Source: Gnetum montanum (taxonomy: Eukaryota; Streptophyta; Gnetopsida; Gnetales; Gnetaceae). From it: a DNA stretch of 64,000 nucleotides. Both the position numbers and the translations under genes were made by a program. How positions within the stretch are numbered: the first letter of the stretch is position 1; the number at the start of each line of letters is the position of its first letter. The stretch covers positions 277,901-341,900 of the forward strand of contig MNCI01036290.1 of assembly GCA_015680685.1 (NCBI GenBank), read 5' to 3'. Below are positions 11,690 to 24,763 of the stretch, in pieces. The notes under the pieces are model-generated. The model was not told the DNA's origin. It saw only the letters and a program-made list of their open reading frames with translations, and did no database searches.

Positions 11690-12850
11690 TAGATATGAAT
11701 GATTCACTAGATTGGCCAACTCATTTTCATCCATGTAAACTATTATGAATGCACCATTCCAATAGGATCTAGTGACAAGGAAGGGACCTTCCTAGTTGGT
11801 TGAGAATTTGTCTACATGTGTGCAGATGACTTTGAGAACTAGATCACCCTCCTTGATATTGTGCATAATCAAGTTATGATGATGCTGCTACTTCTACCTC
11901 TCTGTATATCACTCAATGTGAGAAGATGCCTACATAGATTACTCCTCCACCAAGCTTAGGACTATTGTCCATAATTTCTTATTTTTCTCATCATTGATGA
12001 AGTTAGTCAAGGCTACTCAGAGTGATGGCACTTGCAATTCAAGAGATAAAATAGCTTCAAAACCATAAACTAAGCTATAAGGGGTCATGCCAATTTCTGT
12101 GCAATAGATTATTCTATATTTCCATAGTACATGGACAAGCCACTCATGCCACTTGTTCTTGTTGTTGTTGAGCATCGTTTTAAGTAGGTTGATGATGGCC
12201 TTATTGCTTACTTACACCTATCCATTGGCTTGAGGGTAATATGGAAATGAGAAATAATGTTTAATGCCTAAGTTGTGATAGAAATCTTTTGTTTCATAGC
12301 TACTAAATTGTGGTTCATTTCCTATAACTATGGTTATGGGTATGCAAAAATGGACTACAATGTTATCTAGAATGAACATGTAGACTTATTTGGATGTAGT
12401 CTTCCTTAGGGGAATAGCCTAAACTCACTTTGTAAAGTATTCAGTTATGATGGTGATGAAGCTATGTCCTATGAAAGACTTAGGCATTATGGGTCTAATG
12501 ATATCAAACCCTCATCATTGAAATAGCCATGTTATTTGAGTGGTATGAAACTCAGTTGGTGATACATGTATAACGTTGCTATATCATTGGCATGTGTCAC
12601 ACTACTTAACCTTCTATAAGTAGTCGTTTTTCATATGGGACTAATAGTAGCCTAACCATCTAATCTTAGTGGCCATATCTCTCAATCCTATGTGTCCTAC
12701 ACAAACACCCTTGTTAACCTCCTTTAGGACTATTCTAGCTTCACTTTTACCTATGCACTTTAGGAGCATGCCATCATAGGGTCGTTGACATAATGTGTTA
12801 TCACCTATGATGACATACTACTTCAATTTCTTGCATACAACATCCTTTTG
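11690..12850 (-). pseudogene. Integrase region of B
   Basis: The minus strand reads the zinc-binding region (GHIGLRDMATKIRWLGYYW, then CDTCQ), the catalytic core (GHSFITIITEYFTK, IPLRKTTSK, then TIVIGNEPQFSS in place of the usual D-N-G) and the third block (SFPYYPQANGQVEVSNK), with the usual continuation WLVHVLWKYR. Integrase inserts element cDNA into the chromosome. The second catalytic Asp reads Gly here, and many TAG and TGA codons interrupt the frame, so the protein would not be made. It aligns throughout with integrase of A. Confidence 0.85.
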
Positions 12851-13640
12851 AGTAGTAATCAAGCCTTGTGAGGATTCACCATGCATAAGGTAAATTTAAT
12901 ATCATCATACACTCACTGACAAGAGTAGTATGAACAACATCCACAAAGGTATCCTCAGTGTTCTATGAGATGGGAGTAGCACATTCCATGATTAAGATGG
13001 AAAACTTACTAAACACATCTATCATCACACTAAGGGAAAGATGTAATGAAGGTTGAGCTTTGCGATTATGGCTTTACATTAGGCTATACCACTACTTTCA
13101 TAAATGTTGCTCGTTATGACTCTAATTATGTTATCTTTGCAAATGATGTTGACTTAGCTTCTGAAGAGGTAGTGCCTTCACTTCTTCAAGGACAAGACTA
13201 GTGCTAGACAATACTTCTCCACTTTAGTGTATCAAGCCTCACGTGCAACTAATGCATGGCTAAGGTAGTATATAGGTATTTTTGCTCCAACATCACATTT
13301 TTGATAGAGTAAAGAGACAATGGATGTATTAGAGATGGCAAGGTAGATGTAAAATGGTTTACCCTCTTATGAAGGATAGACTATTCACAATTGTATCAAC
13401 TCATGGCACCATAGTATCAATAACTTGATCAATACTAGGCAAAGGAAATCCATCCTTGATAATCACATAATTTAGGTCTCAAAAATCAATGCAAATATAG
13501 ATACTACCATTTTTCCTAGGAACTATCAATATGTTGGACATGCATTCTGCATAATTGATAGCCCTAATGAAACTAGCTTGGTAGTGCTTTAAGATCTCAT
13601 CATGAACTACCAAGGCCAAATCAAGTCTAATTTTGCACAT
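12851..13640 (-). pseudogene. RT/RNase H remnant of B with the RT palm deleted
   Basis: On the minus strand, the RT entry block (NILIVPRKNGSIYICIDF, then DGFPLPSIDQVIDTM at about 13400) is followed within about 40 bp by the start of RNase H (PFYIYLAISNTS, then YYLSHALVAREAQY and WRHYLF). In A some 600 bp lie between these blocks, including the YMDD catalytic motif, so the RT palm and thumb have been deleted. The second RNase H expected between here and integrase is too decayed for me to place. Confidence 0.75.
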
Positions 13641-14160
13641 TTTTTGCTTAACCGATCTAATGCTAGGATCTAGTATGATGTTGTGCTAGACTAAATGTAG
13701 ATCTAGGCCTAACATGTCTTCATATGACTACGCAAAAACCTTAATGTTTCTTTGTACAACCTTGGTGATGTCTCGAACATATTGAGGTTCTAATGAGGAA
13801 CTTAATTTAAGGATTTTTTTCCCACCACTATGTGTTGTGATAGGAATCTCAACTAGAGAGCCTTCAAGTATGTCACTTACCTCTCAGTCAAGGGTTTTGA
13901 ATAGGTTTTTAGGCTATTCTATAGGGTTCTCTATTGATGCTATGTGATATATAAGACTCTTAGGCTAAATACCTAGGCAATCAAGGTCAATACATTGTTC
14001 AACATCACCATGAGGTTCATGTAGATACAAAGGCAAGTAGATTTTCTTCCAAGTACTCATACTTTGATCTTGCATATCAACTAAAATCATATTAAGTAGC
14101 ACCTGGGTAAAAGTGATTATATAATGCCAAAATGCTATAAAATTATGCAAACACATGAAA
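13641..14160 (-). pseudogene. Pre-RT part of pol in B
   Basis: The minus strand upstream of the RT entry block corresponds to the segment preceding RT in A (34090-34600). The end of that segment, with its charged LDEEILKHY-like stretch, can be followed in part, but many stops and frame changes make it unsure. It ends before the short-repeat tract at 14285. Confidence 0.45.
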
Positions 14161-14284
14161 ATCTAATGCAATCAAGACCATCCAAGGTTGTTAGTGAGAT
14201 AGGGAAAATTCAACAAATGACCATAAAGGTCAAATAAAGGGAAACATAAGAAATAAGAATACAAATGGTCAAAAAAGGCCACAA

Positions 14285-14400
14285 TTTTTCCAATTTTAGA
14301 CCTTAGTGAGCCATGATGCCAGTTTAGAGTCTTGGTGAACTATGATGTCAATTTAAGGCCTTAGTGGACCATGGTCACATGGTGTCAAACGATGGTCAGG
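14285..14400 (-). repeat. Short repeat tract between RT and antisense gene (B)
   Basis: About three units are of the type GCCAGTTTAGAGTCTTGGTG and ATTTAAGGCCTTAGTGGACC, the reverse complement of the TTAAACTGGCA core. The position matches 33530-33980 in A and 3360-3480 in E1. Confidence 0.7.
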
Positions 14401-14449
14401 GAAGGTCAAACCCCACTATTTGATACCATTCAAAGGCCAAAAAAGGCAA

Positions 14450-17400
14450 ATAAGGCTATAATAAGGCAAATAAAAAACATATAAACTTGTATAAAGGTCA
14501 TAGATGGTCAATAAGATTAACAATGCAACACAAGTATAAAAACAAGCCAAAACACTATGTAATAAGGCAAAAAATTTAGCAAAAAAAATCTATATATGAT
14601 AAAATTTAACCAATATAGGTAAAAATGATTAGGTTTTTCTAGTTTTAGGCCTTAGTAGGCCATGTTTTGAGGCTACAAGGATATTAGGTGAGTTCTAGCA
14701 TCATTTAGGCCTATTTTTGGGCTATTTGAACCCAAAAATTAAGTGTTTTGAGGCTTCCATGCTAGGTTCAGTGTGGAAACAAAGATCCTTAACATGGAAA
14801 CCAAGGGACATAGGTTTTGGGATGCTCAAAGGTCCAAAATTAAGGTTCTAGGACCTTCCCAAGGTAGCATAGGGCCCAATCCATCAAAATTAGGTACTCT
14901 AGAGGTCTGTAAAGGCCAAAAAGTACATTTTTGAGACTTCCTCCCTTGTTTCCATGCTGGCTAGTGTGGAAGAAAGGGAGCACAACATGGAAAACCATAA
15001 CCTTAACCAAAACAAGGTCAAATGAGATTAAACAAGTAGCCGGAACCTAGATCTAGAAGTTATGCATCCCTTAGCTTCATTTTATGGTAGTTTGAGTTAA
15101 TTTTGAGTGTTAAAACATGTCAAAATGGCTTCCACCCATTTTCCAGGTTCAGCATAGTATCCTTAGTGTGGAAGAATATTGGATACTTATATTTTGAATC
15201 TAGAGTGATTTAAGAGCATCTTGACCAAGTTTCTAGGACCCTAGGGTTGTAGATCATGATTCTACAAGTTTTTGGCTGATTTTGGACACAATTGAAGGCT
15301 ATTCAAAGGTACTTAAGTTCTTCCCCCATATTTCCATGCTAGGGGAGTTACTCCAACATGAAATATTTGTGTAAATGAGTTTTGAAGATCAAAATGAGAT
15401 AAAATGAGCTAAATCTCAAGGCTATGAGGTCATAGGCTTCTTCAACGAAGATCTTTGGCTTCCTAGGATGTCATCTTGCCACTAGAAGTCGAAAAGTAGT
15501 TTTTTCCCTTATTTCCATGTTTCCTAGCATGGAAGGGGTCTCTTCCAATGTGGATGAAGTAATAACCATAGATCTAGGCTAATGTGGAAGGGGACTCCTC
15601 CAATGTGCATGTTAATTTCTAGAGTTGCTAAGGTCAAGGGATATGTCTCCATGTCAAAATTTGGCAATTTTAAGTACCCTCAAGTTGTTTTTAAGATTTC
15701 CTTCCTCTTTCCATGCTAGGGCTAGGGGGCTTAGAGGGGAAAACTAGGGGAAACAATCTTTTAGCCATCTCAAATTAGTTTTCTAAGGTTTGAAAGCTAG
15801 GGAGCTACAGGGTGTCTGTCTGAGGTGTTCAAAGGTCATGTTTAAGTTTCCTCAAGATTCCTCCTTTTTGTCTAGGTTGGGCAGCATAATAGAGGTGGCT
15901 CAAAGTGTGTAGAAACTTGGAGACACTACTTTTTATCAAATTTTATCATTTTTGGCCATTCATGAAGGCTTCTTAGGTTGCCAGTGTTGATTGTTGCTAC
16001 GCAGTGTCCAAGTTTGGTTATTTCAAGGTTGGTAAGATGATTTTTTATGTTTCCTCCCTTTTCCCATGCTATGGTTTCCATTATTAGTATGGAAGCTTAT
16101 GGATAAATATTTTCTAGCTATTCATGATCAATTTTGATAAGTCTAAAGGTCTTAAGATGTGCAAACAAGGTTCTAGGACACATACAGGGCTTTCCAATGT
16201 TTGTTCAAGGTCCCTAGAGGCCATTTTGGAGTCCCATTCTTAGCATGGAAGAATTGAGAAACCTTGATTTTTATTAATTCTTGACAATTCTAGCTATGCA
16301 TGTAGGCTTCTAAGGTAACTATTATCAATTACTGACATCCAATGTCAAATTTTGGTCATTTCAAGGGCTATTAGGTAATTTTTGGGCTTCCCCCATTTTT
16401 TCATGTTGGAGTCTTCATGCTTAGCATGGAAGATTTAGGGAAGGATTTTTTAGCTATTTTTGGTCAATTTTGGCTATGCATGAGTGTCGACAGGGTTGCT
16501 AGCATTGGCTATCAATGTCTAAGTTTGAAATTTACTTATTTCAAAAGTTTTGAGAGGGTTTTAGGCTTCTCCCCCTCCATTAATGTTGAGGATAGGATGC
16601 TCAACATGGATGGGATCCTCCTTAGTGTGGATAACCCAATGGGCATAAGTTTTAATCATTTTATGTGACTTCCAAAAGTTGGGTGGCTTCCAGAAGTGTT
16701 TGGGTTTCTTTCAAAAGTCTAACTACATGCAAAATTTAATAGTTTTGGATATCCCCTTCCTGTCCATGCTAGGAATGTAATTCTTAGCATGGAAGAGGTA
16801 TCCTCGAATCAAGAAAGTTAGATCTAGGCTAGATCAATAACCAATCAACCATGCATGTTATCCTCTAGGATTGCTAGTGTCGACAGTCAATATTGTGTGC
16901 CAAGATCCAATAGTTTGGAGGTTCCTAAGTGCCTCATGTAGTTTCCTCCCTTTCTTCCATATTAGCAATGAAGATCCCATCATGGATGAGAGGGGGATAG
17001 TTTTATGCCATATTTAACCACTTTTAAGGCTTTCAGAAGCTCTAGATGTTTTCGATAGGATCTAAGGGTTACTAAAATTTGAAAAATGGCTACTAGGTAG
17101 TTGATTTAGGTCATTTTTGGCTTCCCCCCATCCATCCATGTTGGGAATGAGATGATTAGCATGGATGAAGTGTTCCTTAGTGTGAAAACACCAAATATCA
17201 AGGTTTTTACTAGTTTTGACCAATTTCAACTAGGATTTGTAAGGTTCTGAGGCTGCCAAATATGCTTGGAGGGGTTCTTGATCATGTGGAATCCACTTTG
17301 GAGCCAAACTTGGGCTACATGGGTGTTTGGGGTAAGAATGGATGTTACCTTCCTTATTCTACACTAGATAGTATTTCCCTAGTGTGGAAATCCAAGTTAT

Positions 17401-17700
17401 CTACTTTGTTTATGTCTAATTCCTTTTTGGAAGTCTAAAATAGGAAAAAGGTAAATTTTTGTTGTTAACAAAGGTAAGAGGTTTATGTTTTTTGGCTATG
17501 GGAGGCATGCATCCACATTAGGAATGGCATCCCTAGCATGGATGTATGGGAGCTAAGGTTGCAACATGGTTCTAAGTGACAAAATTGGAAAAAAACCTAA
17601 GTGTTAATGTAATTTTTTGGTTAAGAGAGAAGGCGCATGGGGGCCCATAATCTAAGAAATCAAAATTTTGAAAAGTGAAGCTTTTTTCCACCCCAAACTC
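14450..17700. repeat. Degenerate array with paired TCCATGCTAGG / AGCATGGAAG motifs
   Basis: At spacings of about 150-300 bp the sequence repeats a pair of half-palindromes, CTTCCATGCTAGG followed by TTAGCATGGAAG, with pyrimidine-rich TTTCCTCCCTT tracts and TTCTAGGAC links. In A the corresponding place, upstream of the antisense gene, is only about 0.3 kb, so B has a local expansion of about 3 kb. No coding domain is seen; the one ORF (16417-16668) is part of the repeat. Confidence 0.6.
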
Positions 17701-18127
17701 AGCATTGAAGAGTCTTTTCCACCTTTGCACTTCAATGAACTTAGAGTTATGGTGCATTGAATTAGCAGTTAGGGTTTAGAAGTAGATGTTTAGGTTTAGA
17801 TGTAGTTTATATTGTAAAATTTTGCAAGTTTTCAATCATAATTGTCATTCTTGCAAACTACGCATTGGAGGAGAGCTTTGGTAGAGATTTTTATGGTAGA
17901 AGCATTAATCCTTAGTGTTGAAGGCTTCCATCCCTCCTACACATAGTGTTGAACTTTCATCTTACTCTATTTTCAAGCTTTCCAAACTTTGAGCCTATAA
18001 TGGTGCCCAAGTAGCATTGAGGAAAGACCTAGAACCCAAGGTTTTAGAATATGGATGAGCATGCTAGTGAGTTGTTAGAATTTCCTAGGCCTATCTGCAT
18101 CCAAACCTCATCTATTTCTGCTCTAAG

Positions 18128-19899
18128 GTAGGTAGCTCTACCTTTTTTTTGTTTTCATTTCTAGCTATTTTCTATGGTTTTTCTTATATTTTTCTTACCA
18201 CTTGTAGGGACATTTTTATCATATCTACACTAATAGAGGGGGTAAATCAAAATTATTTTAAAATCCCACCTCTTATTTTGGTCACTTCCATGTAGATCTA
18301 TGATCATTTCATTGTTTTTCGTTAATAGATTCAATTTTTAAAATCAAGCTTGCTATTTTCATGCTTTCTTCCCAAAATTTGGGGGTAGGGATATTTTAGT
18401 TAGATCTAGACATAAGGATTCATTAAAATTAAATTTTAATAAAATCATAACCCATTATTTTGGCATGTTTTCTAATGGTTATCAATCATTTTGGCTATCT
18501 TGACTATATTTTTATGGCTATATTAAGTTGGGCTTTAGGAATTTCAGCTTTTTACATGAAAAAGCAAGCAATGTTGTGTATTTTTTCTTCTTATGGCAAT
18601 GGCTAAATATTTTCAAAATCTAATTTTATGCATTGGTAGCCCTTTTTTTAAGCTTTCTAATGGCCATTTTCTTGTTTGATTTAGATTAATAATGATGGAG
18701 TTATTGTCATTTTCCTAAGGTCATACAGTTAGGTTTTTTATGCCACTTTTGAAATTTTATGTAGGCTCATCAATTTTTTTCTAAGAAAATGAAGAGGGTT
18801 TTCACTATTTTTTGGTTATTTCTAGGTGGATCTTGGCTTTAGCTTTAAAATGAATTTTTCATGAATTTTTTACTAAGCCTATGTTAAAAAGACGTTTGTG
18901 CCATTTTTAGATTTTTGTCAAAGTTGATGAATTGTTTCTACATAAATGGTAATGGTTTTGAATTTTTGCTTATGTGGGTGTGTAGGGCTTGATTTAAGCT
19001 TTCAAATAGTGGTGGAATCACTCCGTTTAGAGAAAAAATAAATTTTTGGAAAATGTTTTACCAACCTAACGTGAAAGAGAGTTAATGTTGATGGCTATGG
19101 TTTTGGCTAAATTTTTCTATAACTCATGTAAAAATTGATTATGCATCTCTAGTTTTAATAGTCATGGTTGTAAAGATTGTGATTTTAGAATCCCTTCTAT
19201 GGTGAAATCACTGAAATTTAAGCTTTCATGAATTTTTAATGAATTTCTTAGCTAAACTTTGTGAACAAGGAAATATTACGGTTGTAGCACATTACCCCTT
19301 TGGGAATGGAAATGATTGATATGTGTAGATTTTCTTACAAATATGTAAAACTTATGTTTTAAATTTGTTTTATTAAGAAGGAAAATGATTTGCTATTTTT
19401 ACAAGGCCTATTGCTATATGGGTTTTTAAATTTTAATGCATTTTTGAGTTTATGCATAATTCAAATGCTTTTTCTAAATTTATGCATGTTTGAGATGCCT
19501 TTTTTCTGAATTTATGCTTGTTTTTTCTAGATTTATGCATAGTTTAGACTAAGGCCTAGTCTTGGCTATAAAATTTTGGCTATAATATTTTAGTTGTAAA
19601 GTAAAAGGCTATAAAAGATGATGATAATGCTTTTATGGAATTTCTTAAGCAAATTTAGATAAACATCGTAGAGCTTTTTACAAAGGCTAATTTCACCTTT
19701 GACTAGAATGGTTTTCTCCAAATTTTCTAAGGTCATAATTCAAGGTTGGAATAATGTTTTCTTGTAGAGTTTCTTAAGCTAATTTAGATAAACACCTTAG
19801 AGCTTTTTATAGAGGCTAATTTAACCTCTAACTAGATGCTTTTCCAAATTTGCTAAGTATTCCCACTTGATCATAATGTTTTTATTTTTCTTCATGTAG
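18128..19899 (+). other. Intron 1 of the B antisense gene
   Basis: A long T-rich stretch runs from the GTAGGT donor to a TTTTTCTTCATGTAG acceptor. T-richness on the plus strand suits a plant intron read in this direction. Nothing else is recognised. Confidence 0.55.
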
Positions 19900-22800
19900 G
19901 GATTTCTTGAAGCCCATATTCATTATTCTTGAGTTGGTGGGTAGTTTATGCTACATTGGTCATCCCAAAATCAATACACCTCTCCCTGATATGCCTTTGA
20001 GAAAGGTATCACTATGGTTCTAGCTTGAGACAAGGGAATTTCTTGCCTACATTAGCAAAACTTTAGTGTGATGTTATATTGGAGTCTTTACTGCATCGAG
20101 CATCTAGCTTGGTTACTAGGTTCATCACTAATAACCCATTAGCAAGAGGAGAAGTAGATAGTATTAGTCCACATTACCTCATAAAGATCTGGATGATGCT
20201 AGAGTATACTTAGTATAATGTTGACAATACTTTGATGGTGGCACATAGAGTCCACACATTATTCCAAAATCCACCTGGTGTTGTGTATCATTTGTAGGGA
20301 TAAGCATGGTTAGTGTAACATTTTTATGATTTTTTTTTACTCCCTTTCCTAACTTCATTAGTTTTACAAACTTCTTGTAGGTACAAGATCAATGATCAAG
20401 GCTTGATCATCAATGATTAAATCTTAGCAGTGGCTCAAACTACTTTAAATGAATTCACAAAGAATCCTTAGATTATAACTATTATGTAACAACAGTTAAG
20501 AGGGGACTTTGATGCATACACTTCAAGGTTCAACCTTGTATACAAGAAGTGCAAGGATGATGGGATGCACAACTGGTGTGTAGATGTTGATAATTCCATG
20601 GATCAGACCCTTGTAGTTGGGAGCTCCACCCAAACCACACCAAAGAAGAAGAGGAAAGGTAAACATAAAGGCTAAAACTTCTAATTTTTCATGGTTATAA
20701 CTTTAAGTGTTCTATTGCTTTGACTGGTTGTTAAATTTTTCTTATATTAATGCTAAATTTTGGTTGTTGATTTGCAAGACCTTCCACCTCTTCTAACATC
20801 ACCATACCACTTTTAGGATCATGCCATGAGGATACCCTCATCTTAAAGTTTGGTGAGGTGATACAAGCACAAGAGTGGTTGAGGGGATAGGTGCCTACAT
20901 ACATTCAATGTGTAGGTTTTCTTAATGTATTTATGGCACCTATCCATTCCATCCCTAGTGTGAAGATGTTGCATGTCATCAACCCCTTAAATTAGAAGGT
21001 TGATTATTTCAGTAGGATCATCCTAGGTGTGAAGGTTAACATGGATATTAACATAGGCCTCTTTTGCAACTTTTTTGGTGTCCCTGCTGATGGGACAAAG
21101 GTCCCAATAAGAATAGTGAAGGAATCAAGCCATCATGATGAAGTTTTGAAGTGGCTTGGTGTCAACATGGATAACTTAAGAATTTCCATGAATGGCTTCA
21201 TGAATCTTGATGTAAAGGAGTCATATCCTTTGTTCAAGTCTCATGGATTTCATAAACTATTACAATAAAAGAAGGTGATTGGCATAGCACAAGGGTGAAT
21301 CTTTAAGAAGGTCTTGATGGATGGCACTAGGTTCAACTAGACAACTTCCTTGGTTGTTCGGATTTAGGATGAGATCCTTAGACTTTTTGTAGACGTCTCT
21401 ATAATAATCCACATGCACTTTGTATTTTTTGTAGGTTATCTTAAGAGGTTTACAAAGTTTTTGATAGTGTATTAGAATGGACGATGGATTTCCAAGACCT
21501 AAGCCAACCTTCTATGCCTTGGATGGAACACATCTATCCAATAGTGTAGGCTAAAAACACCATAGAAGAGATGGATGATATGTTATCCATTATAACTAAG
21601 GATGTTAATGTTAGGTAGTTTGAGTCTCCTAAGGTCATAAATGATGAAGAGCCTCTCACGTTCCCAATGAGTGTCTAGGAGGCCAAATGACTACATAGGA
21701 AGGACCAAGGAGCTACCAAAGAGAAACTTAAGAGCCCTATGGAGAAAGCACCATTGGCATCAAATCAACCTTCCCCAAAGAAGTTAAGTTTAATCTTAGG
21801 CCATCGCACTAGGCAGTTACAAGTATGCTTTTCTTAAATATGGCTATTTCATGTTTTACAGTTTATGGCTACTTTATGGTTTCATGTGTTAACTAGTGTT
21901 TTATGTGTTATGATTGTAGACAAACGTTAAGCTATGGTAGCCCAAGCTACCATGGAGGTAGAACAAAGGCATGCAAAAGAGGCACTTCTAAACCAAACTA
22001 TTGTTGAAGTGTTTGTCGATGCAGATATAAATGATCTAGTTGCCTTATTTAGTGAGAAAGTGCTAAGTACATCACCCTTCATCATCCTAGAGGAGGAAGA
22101 GGAGAAGAATCCATGTATGCCCATGCTTTAATATTTTCGTTATATCTTAGTATGTAATTTTGGTTTTTATCCTAACCATTAGATGGTTGTTATGCTTATA
22201 GTAGTTCCTAAGCCACCAATGTAGGCACCCATCCTTAAGTTTCATCTAAAACCAAGGGTGAAGACTCTAGACAAGGTAGAGTTCATGAGTGAAATGGCTA
22301 AGGATATCATCGATCAGTTACAACAAGTCCAACCCAAGATAGGTAAATACTTCATTTTATGTGCCTTAGTTGCTTGGCCATATTGTAGGTTGTGCTTGTG
22401 TCATGGCTATTTTAGGTTGTACACTATGCTTATGGTTATATTTCATGTGTTTGTAGTGCCTTCTATGGAGTGGAACTCTAGCAAAGACATGAAAATTAAC
22501 TCCTTGCCTAAGCTTCCCTACATTGTATCTATTATACCCTTGAAGTTGTATGAAACTTCTACTAATTTAGCAATGTCTCATGCAAAAACTTCATGGAAGC
22601 TACAGAGGTCCAATAAATTTCTATGGGAGGTAGTTGTGGCCTTAAGTAAAAAGACTCAATGGCAAGAGGAAATCATTAGAGATCTCCAAGACTACAAGGC
22701 CTTTGTGAAGGCCCAAGTGACTAACTCGGGAGGAGTTGTGGACAAGGAAGATCATGTGGGCCCTCTACTAGCATGTCATTCAAGAAAAAATAGTGGTCTT

Positions 22801-22980
22801 ACTATAGATGGTAGAACAATGTATGCAAATGTACCTCATCTCCTAGAAGGTTAAGGACTAAAAAGATCATTACACTTGGGTCCTAGAGTTAGGAAAGAAA
22901 AAAAAAGGCCCACAAGCAATAATACAAGGTGGATTATGGGGCCTACGTCAAGTGGCTCAAGGAGGAGTCAATTGAATGAT

Positions 22981-22985
22981 GTAAG
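22981..22985. other. Left target-site duplication of element A (GTAAG)
   Basis: GTAAG directly precedes the LTR start TGAAAC at 22986 and is repeated at 40526-40530 directly after the right LTR. Removing A and one copy joins the reading frame of the B antisense gene. Confidence 0.93.
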
Positions 22986-24693
22986 TGAAACACCCCAAAA
23001 AATATGGGATCATTCTTGCTTCACTAGGCCTTGCAATTCGTTCAACACCACAACAGTTCTTCAAGAGGAGAAAATTCTGAGTTTAGCCCAGCCAATTCAG
23101 AAAATTTTCTACTTTAGGTGAAAACAGGCTCTACGGGTCATCCTGCCTGTCCACCTAAGTAGCATGCCAAGTCGACAACCTGCTTAGAAGTGACGCGCGG
23201 AGTTGGCAATAGCATTTTGGATGCACTAAATAGTTTGGCAAGTTTTCTAAGTCATGAAGTCTACTACGCTACTCTACGCCTCACTATGTAGCATAGCAAG
23301 CTTTAGAAGATGATTGCAGAATGGAGCGCTATGCTACACTACGCCACGTGACGTAGCGTAGCATGGCAACAGCTTCACAGCCAGTCCCCACACCCAATTT
23401 TAAATCCTTCAACAATGTCCCTTTCTGTCAGGAAGTGGCAGACCATGTCTATTGCTATGCTACGCTGAGCTACAAGGTGCAACAAGGCATAACAATCTTG
23501 TGGAAAAGACAGAAGGCAGCTCAAAGGGCGGAATCATCAAGTTTGCAAGTCTCATGGAAGCAAAGTTTGCAAATTGGCAAAGCTTTCATGACTAAGGCCA
23601 ATTGCTACGCTATGCTATGCTATGTAACATAGCATAGCGTAGCAAGCATGCAACACATATGTAGCAAAATGCACGGCAAGATGCTATGCTATGCCAAGCA
23701 TGCTCCGCTACAAAGCACAGTGAGGTATGCAGGTGGTTGTGTGACATCAATGCACTTCATCTAATTGGACCATTGGCACACGTCTCCAAATGCTGATAGC
23801 ATAATTACGGTGTGGCAGGCTTACAGTTATGGAATAGCAGGTTTGCATTACAATGGTCTTGCCAGTCCAACAATCATACATGACGTGTGTGGTGCCAGCA
23901 AGTCAACGTGGGCCTGGGGCACATGGCATCCAAACCACCCCTTTCACATGCCCTCTAGCCCTTTAAATACCCTAATGAGCAGCGCTCAAGGGGTTGGACT
24001 ATCTTTGACTATTGGAAATTCTCTAGAAAATGGCATTCAAAGGGTTCAAATTTTTCCAACAAGTGGCATTCGAAAATTTCAAAGATTTTTTGGAGTCTTC
24101 GACTTTTCCTCTCTCTGGCACTCAAGTTTTCTTCCCGGCACATTGTAGCACCAAGCATTGTAAGCTTTCTGTTTGACACTGCAAACAGTTAGCATATTTA
24201 GCAAACATTTTGTCCTGTCTCCCTTTCTACCACCTTGGTAGAATCCCTTGCATTTTCAACGTCCAAGGCCACATCCAAGCGCATAACCTATTTTTCTCTA
24301 CACGTCGTGGTTACTCTCAGGATCTCTGCACTCCACCATGCCTTGCAACCAACTGTATCCACCCTGACAGAGCAAGCTTGTAGCTTCAGAGCAATGCATT
24401 TTTCTAACTGTATTTTACATTTTTTCCTGCTTATTGTTACATTTTTATGCTATTTTCTTCTTCTACTTCATTTACTTTCAATCATTACTTCGCATTTCCA
24501 TTCTTGTTTCAAAAATATATGTTGCAAAGGGCTATATAGATGCCAATTAAGTTCCTGTCTGATCGACCAGACCATTCATGGTGCCCCGTATCTGCACACA
24601 CCCAGCACAGCCCTCCCATAGGTACGAGGTCGAAACTGTCATGCCCGTCGTCCCCTCGATGTTTTCTAGTCGTCGACATTTTCAGTCATCACA
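22986..24693 (+). repeat. 5' LTR of A
   Basis: It begins TGAAACACCCC and ends TCATCACA. U3 holds several palindromes built from TACGCTA/TAGCGTA: 23328-23367 is a near-perfect 40-bp palindrome centred on a G-box (CACGTG at 23345-23350), and 23604-23643 has perfect 16-bp arms. A TATA-like TTTAAATACCC is at about 23962, followed by AAGGGGTTGGA. It aligns over its full length with 38829-40525. ORFs in it, such as 24235-24621, are partly conserved between the two LTRs but have no recognisable domain. Confidence 0.93.
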
Positions 24694-24699
24694 GTTTTT

Positions 24700-24717
24700 T
24701 GGTGCTAGAAGGAGGGC
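24700..24717 (+). promoter_or_regulatory. Primer binding site of A
   Basis: TGGTGCTAGAAGGAGGGC begins six bases after the LTR terminus. The TGG start is complementary to a tRNA CCA end. I do not assign the tRNA; TGGTGC is probably a decayed TGGCGC. Confidence 0.75.
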
Positions 24718-24763
24718 ATTTTCGTGCCTTTTCACCATGTCATGGTAGTTTTGTGAGCCTTCT

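Larger units (their letters stand above)
18000..22985 (+). pseudogene. Antisense passenger gene of B, 5' part (FCP1-like HAD domain gene), broken by insertion of A
   Basis: The gene lies on the plus strand, antisense to pol of B. Proposed exons: 1, 18000-18127 (starts ATGGTGCCCAAG, donor GTAGGT; the start of A reads MAPK and this one MVPK); 2, 19900 to about 20298 (acceptor TTCATGTAG; IFIILELVGSLCYI, REFLAYI, NTLMVAHRVHTLFQNPPG, an FCP1/NIF-type HAD pattern); 3, 20381-20658 (INDQGLIIND at the start, KKKRKG at the end); 4, 20779 to about 21823 (FGEVIQAQEWL, GVKVNMDINIGLFCNFFGVP); 5, 21920-22114, ending in EEEEEKNP; 6, about 22202-22345; 7, 22456 onwards. Exon 7 is interrupted at 22985 by element A and continues at 40531. 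Exon order and content match the gene in A. HAD catalytic aspartates are not preserved and stops are frequent. Confidence 0.75.

Noticed and set aside
24235-24621. ORF of 128 codons in the LTR of A
   Set aside because: The matching ORF in the other LTR (40067-40378) is shorter with a different end; no domain. It is LTR sequence, not a gene.
24700-24717. Assignment of the primer site of A to a named tRNA
   Set aside because: The start TGG is clear, but I cannot match the rest to one tRNA with certainty without a search.
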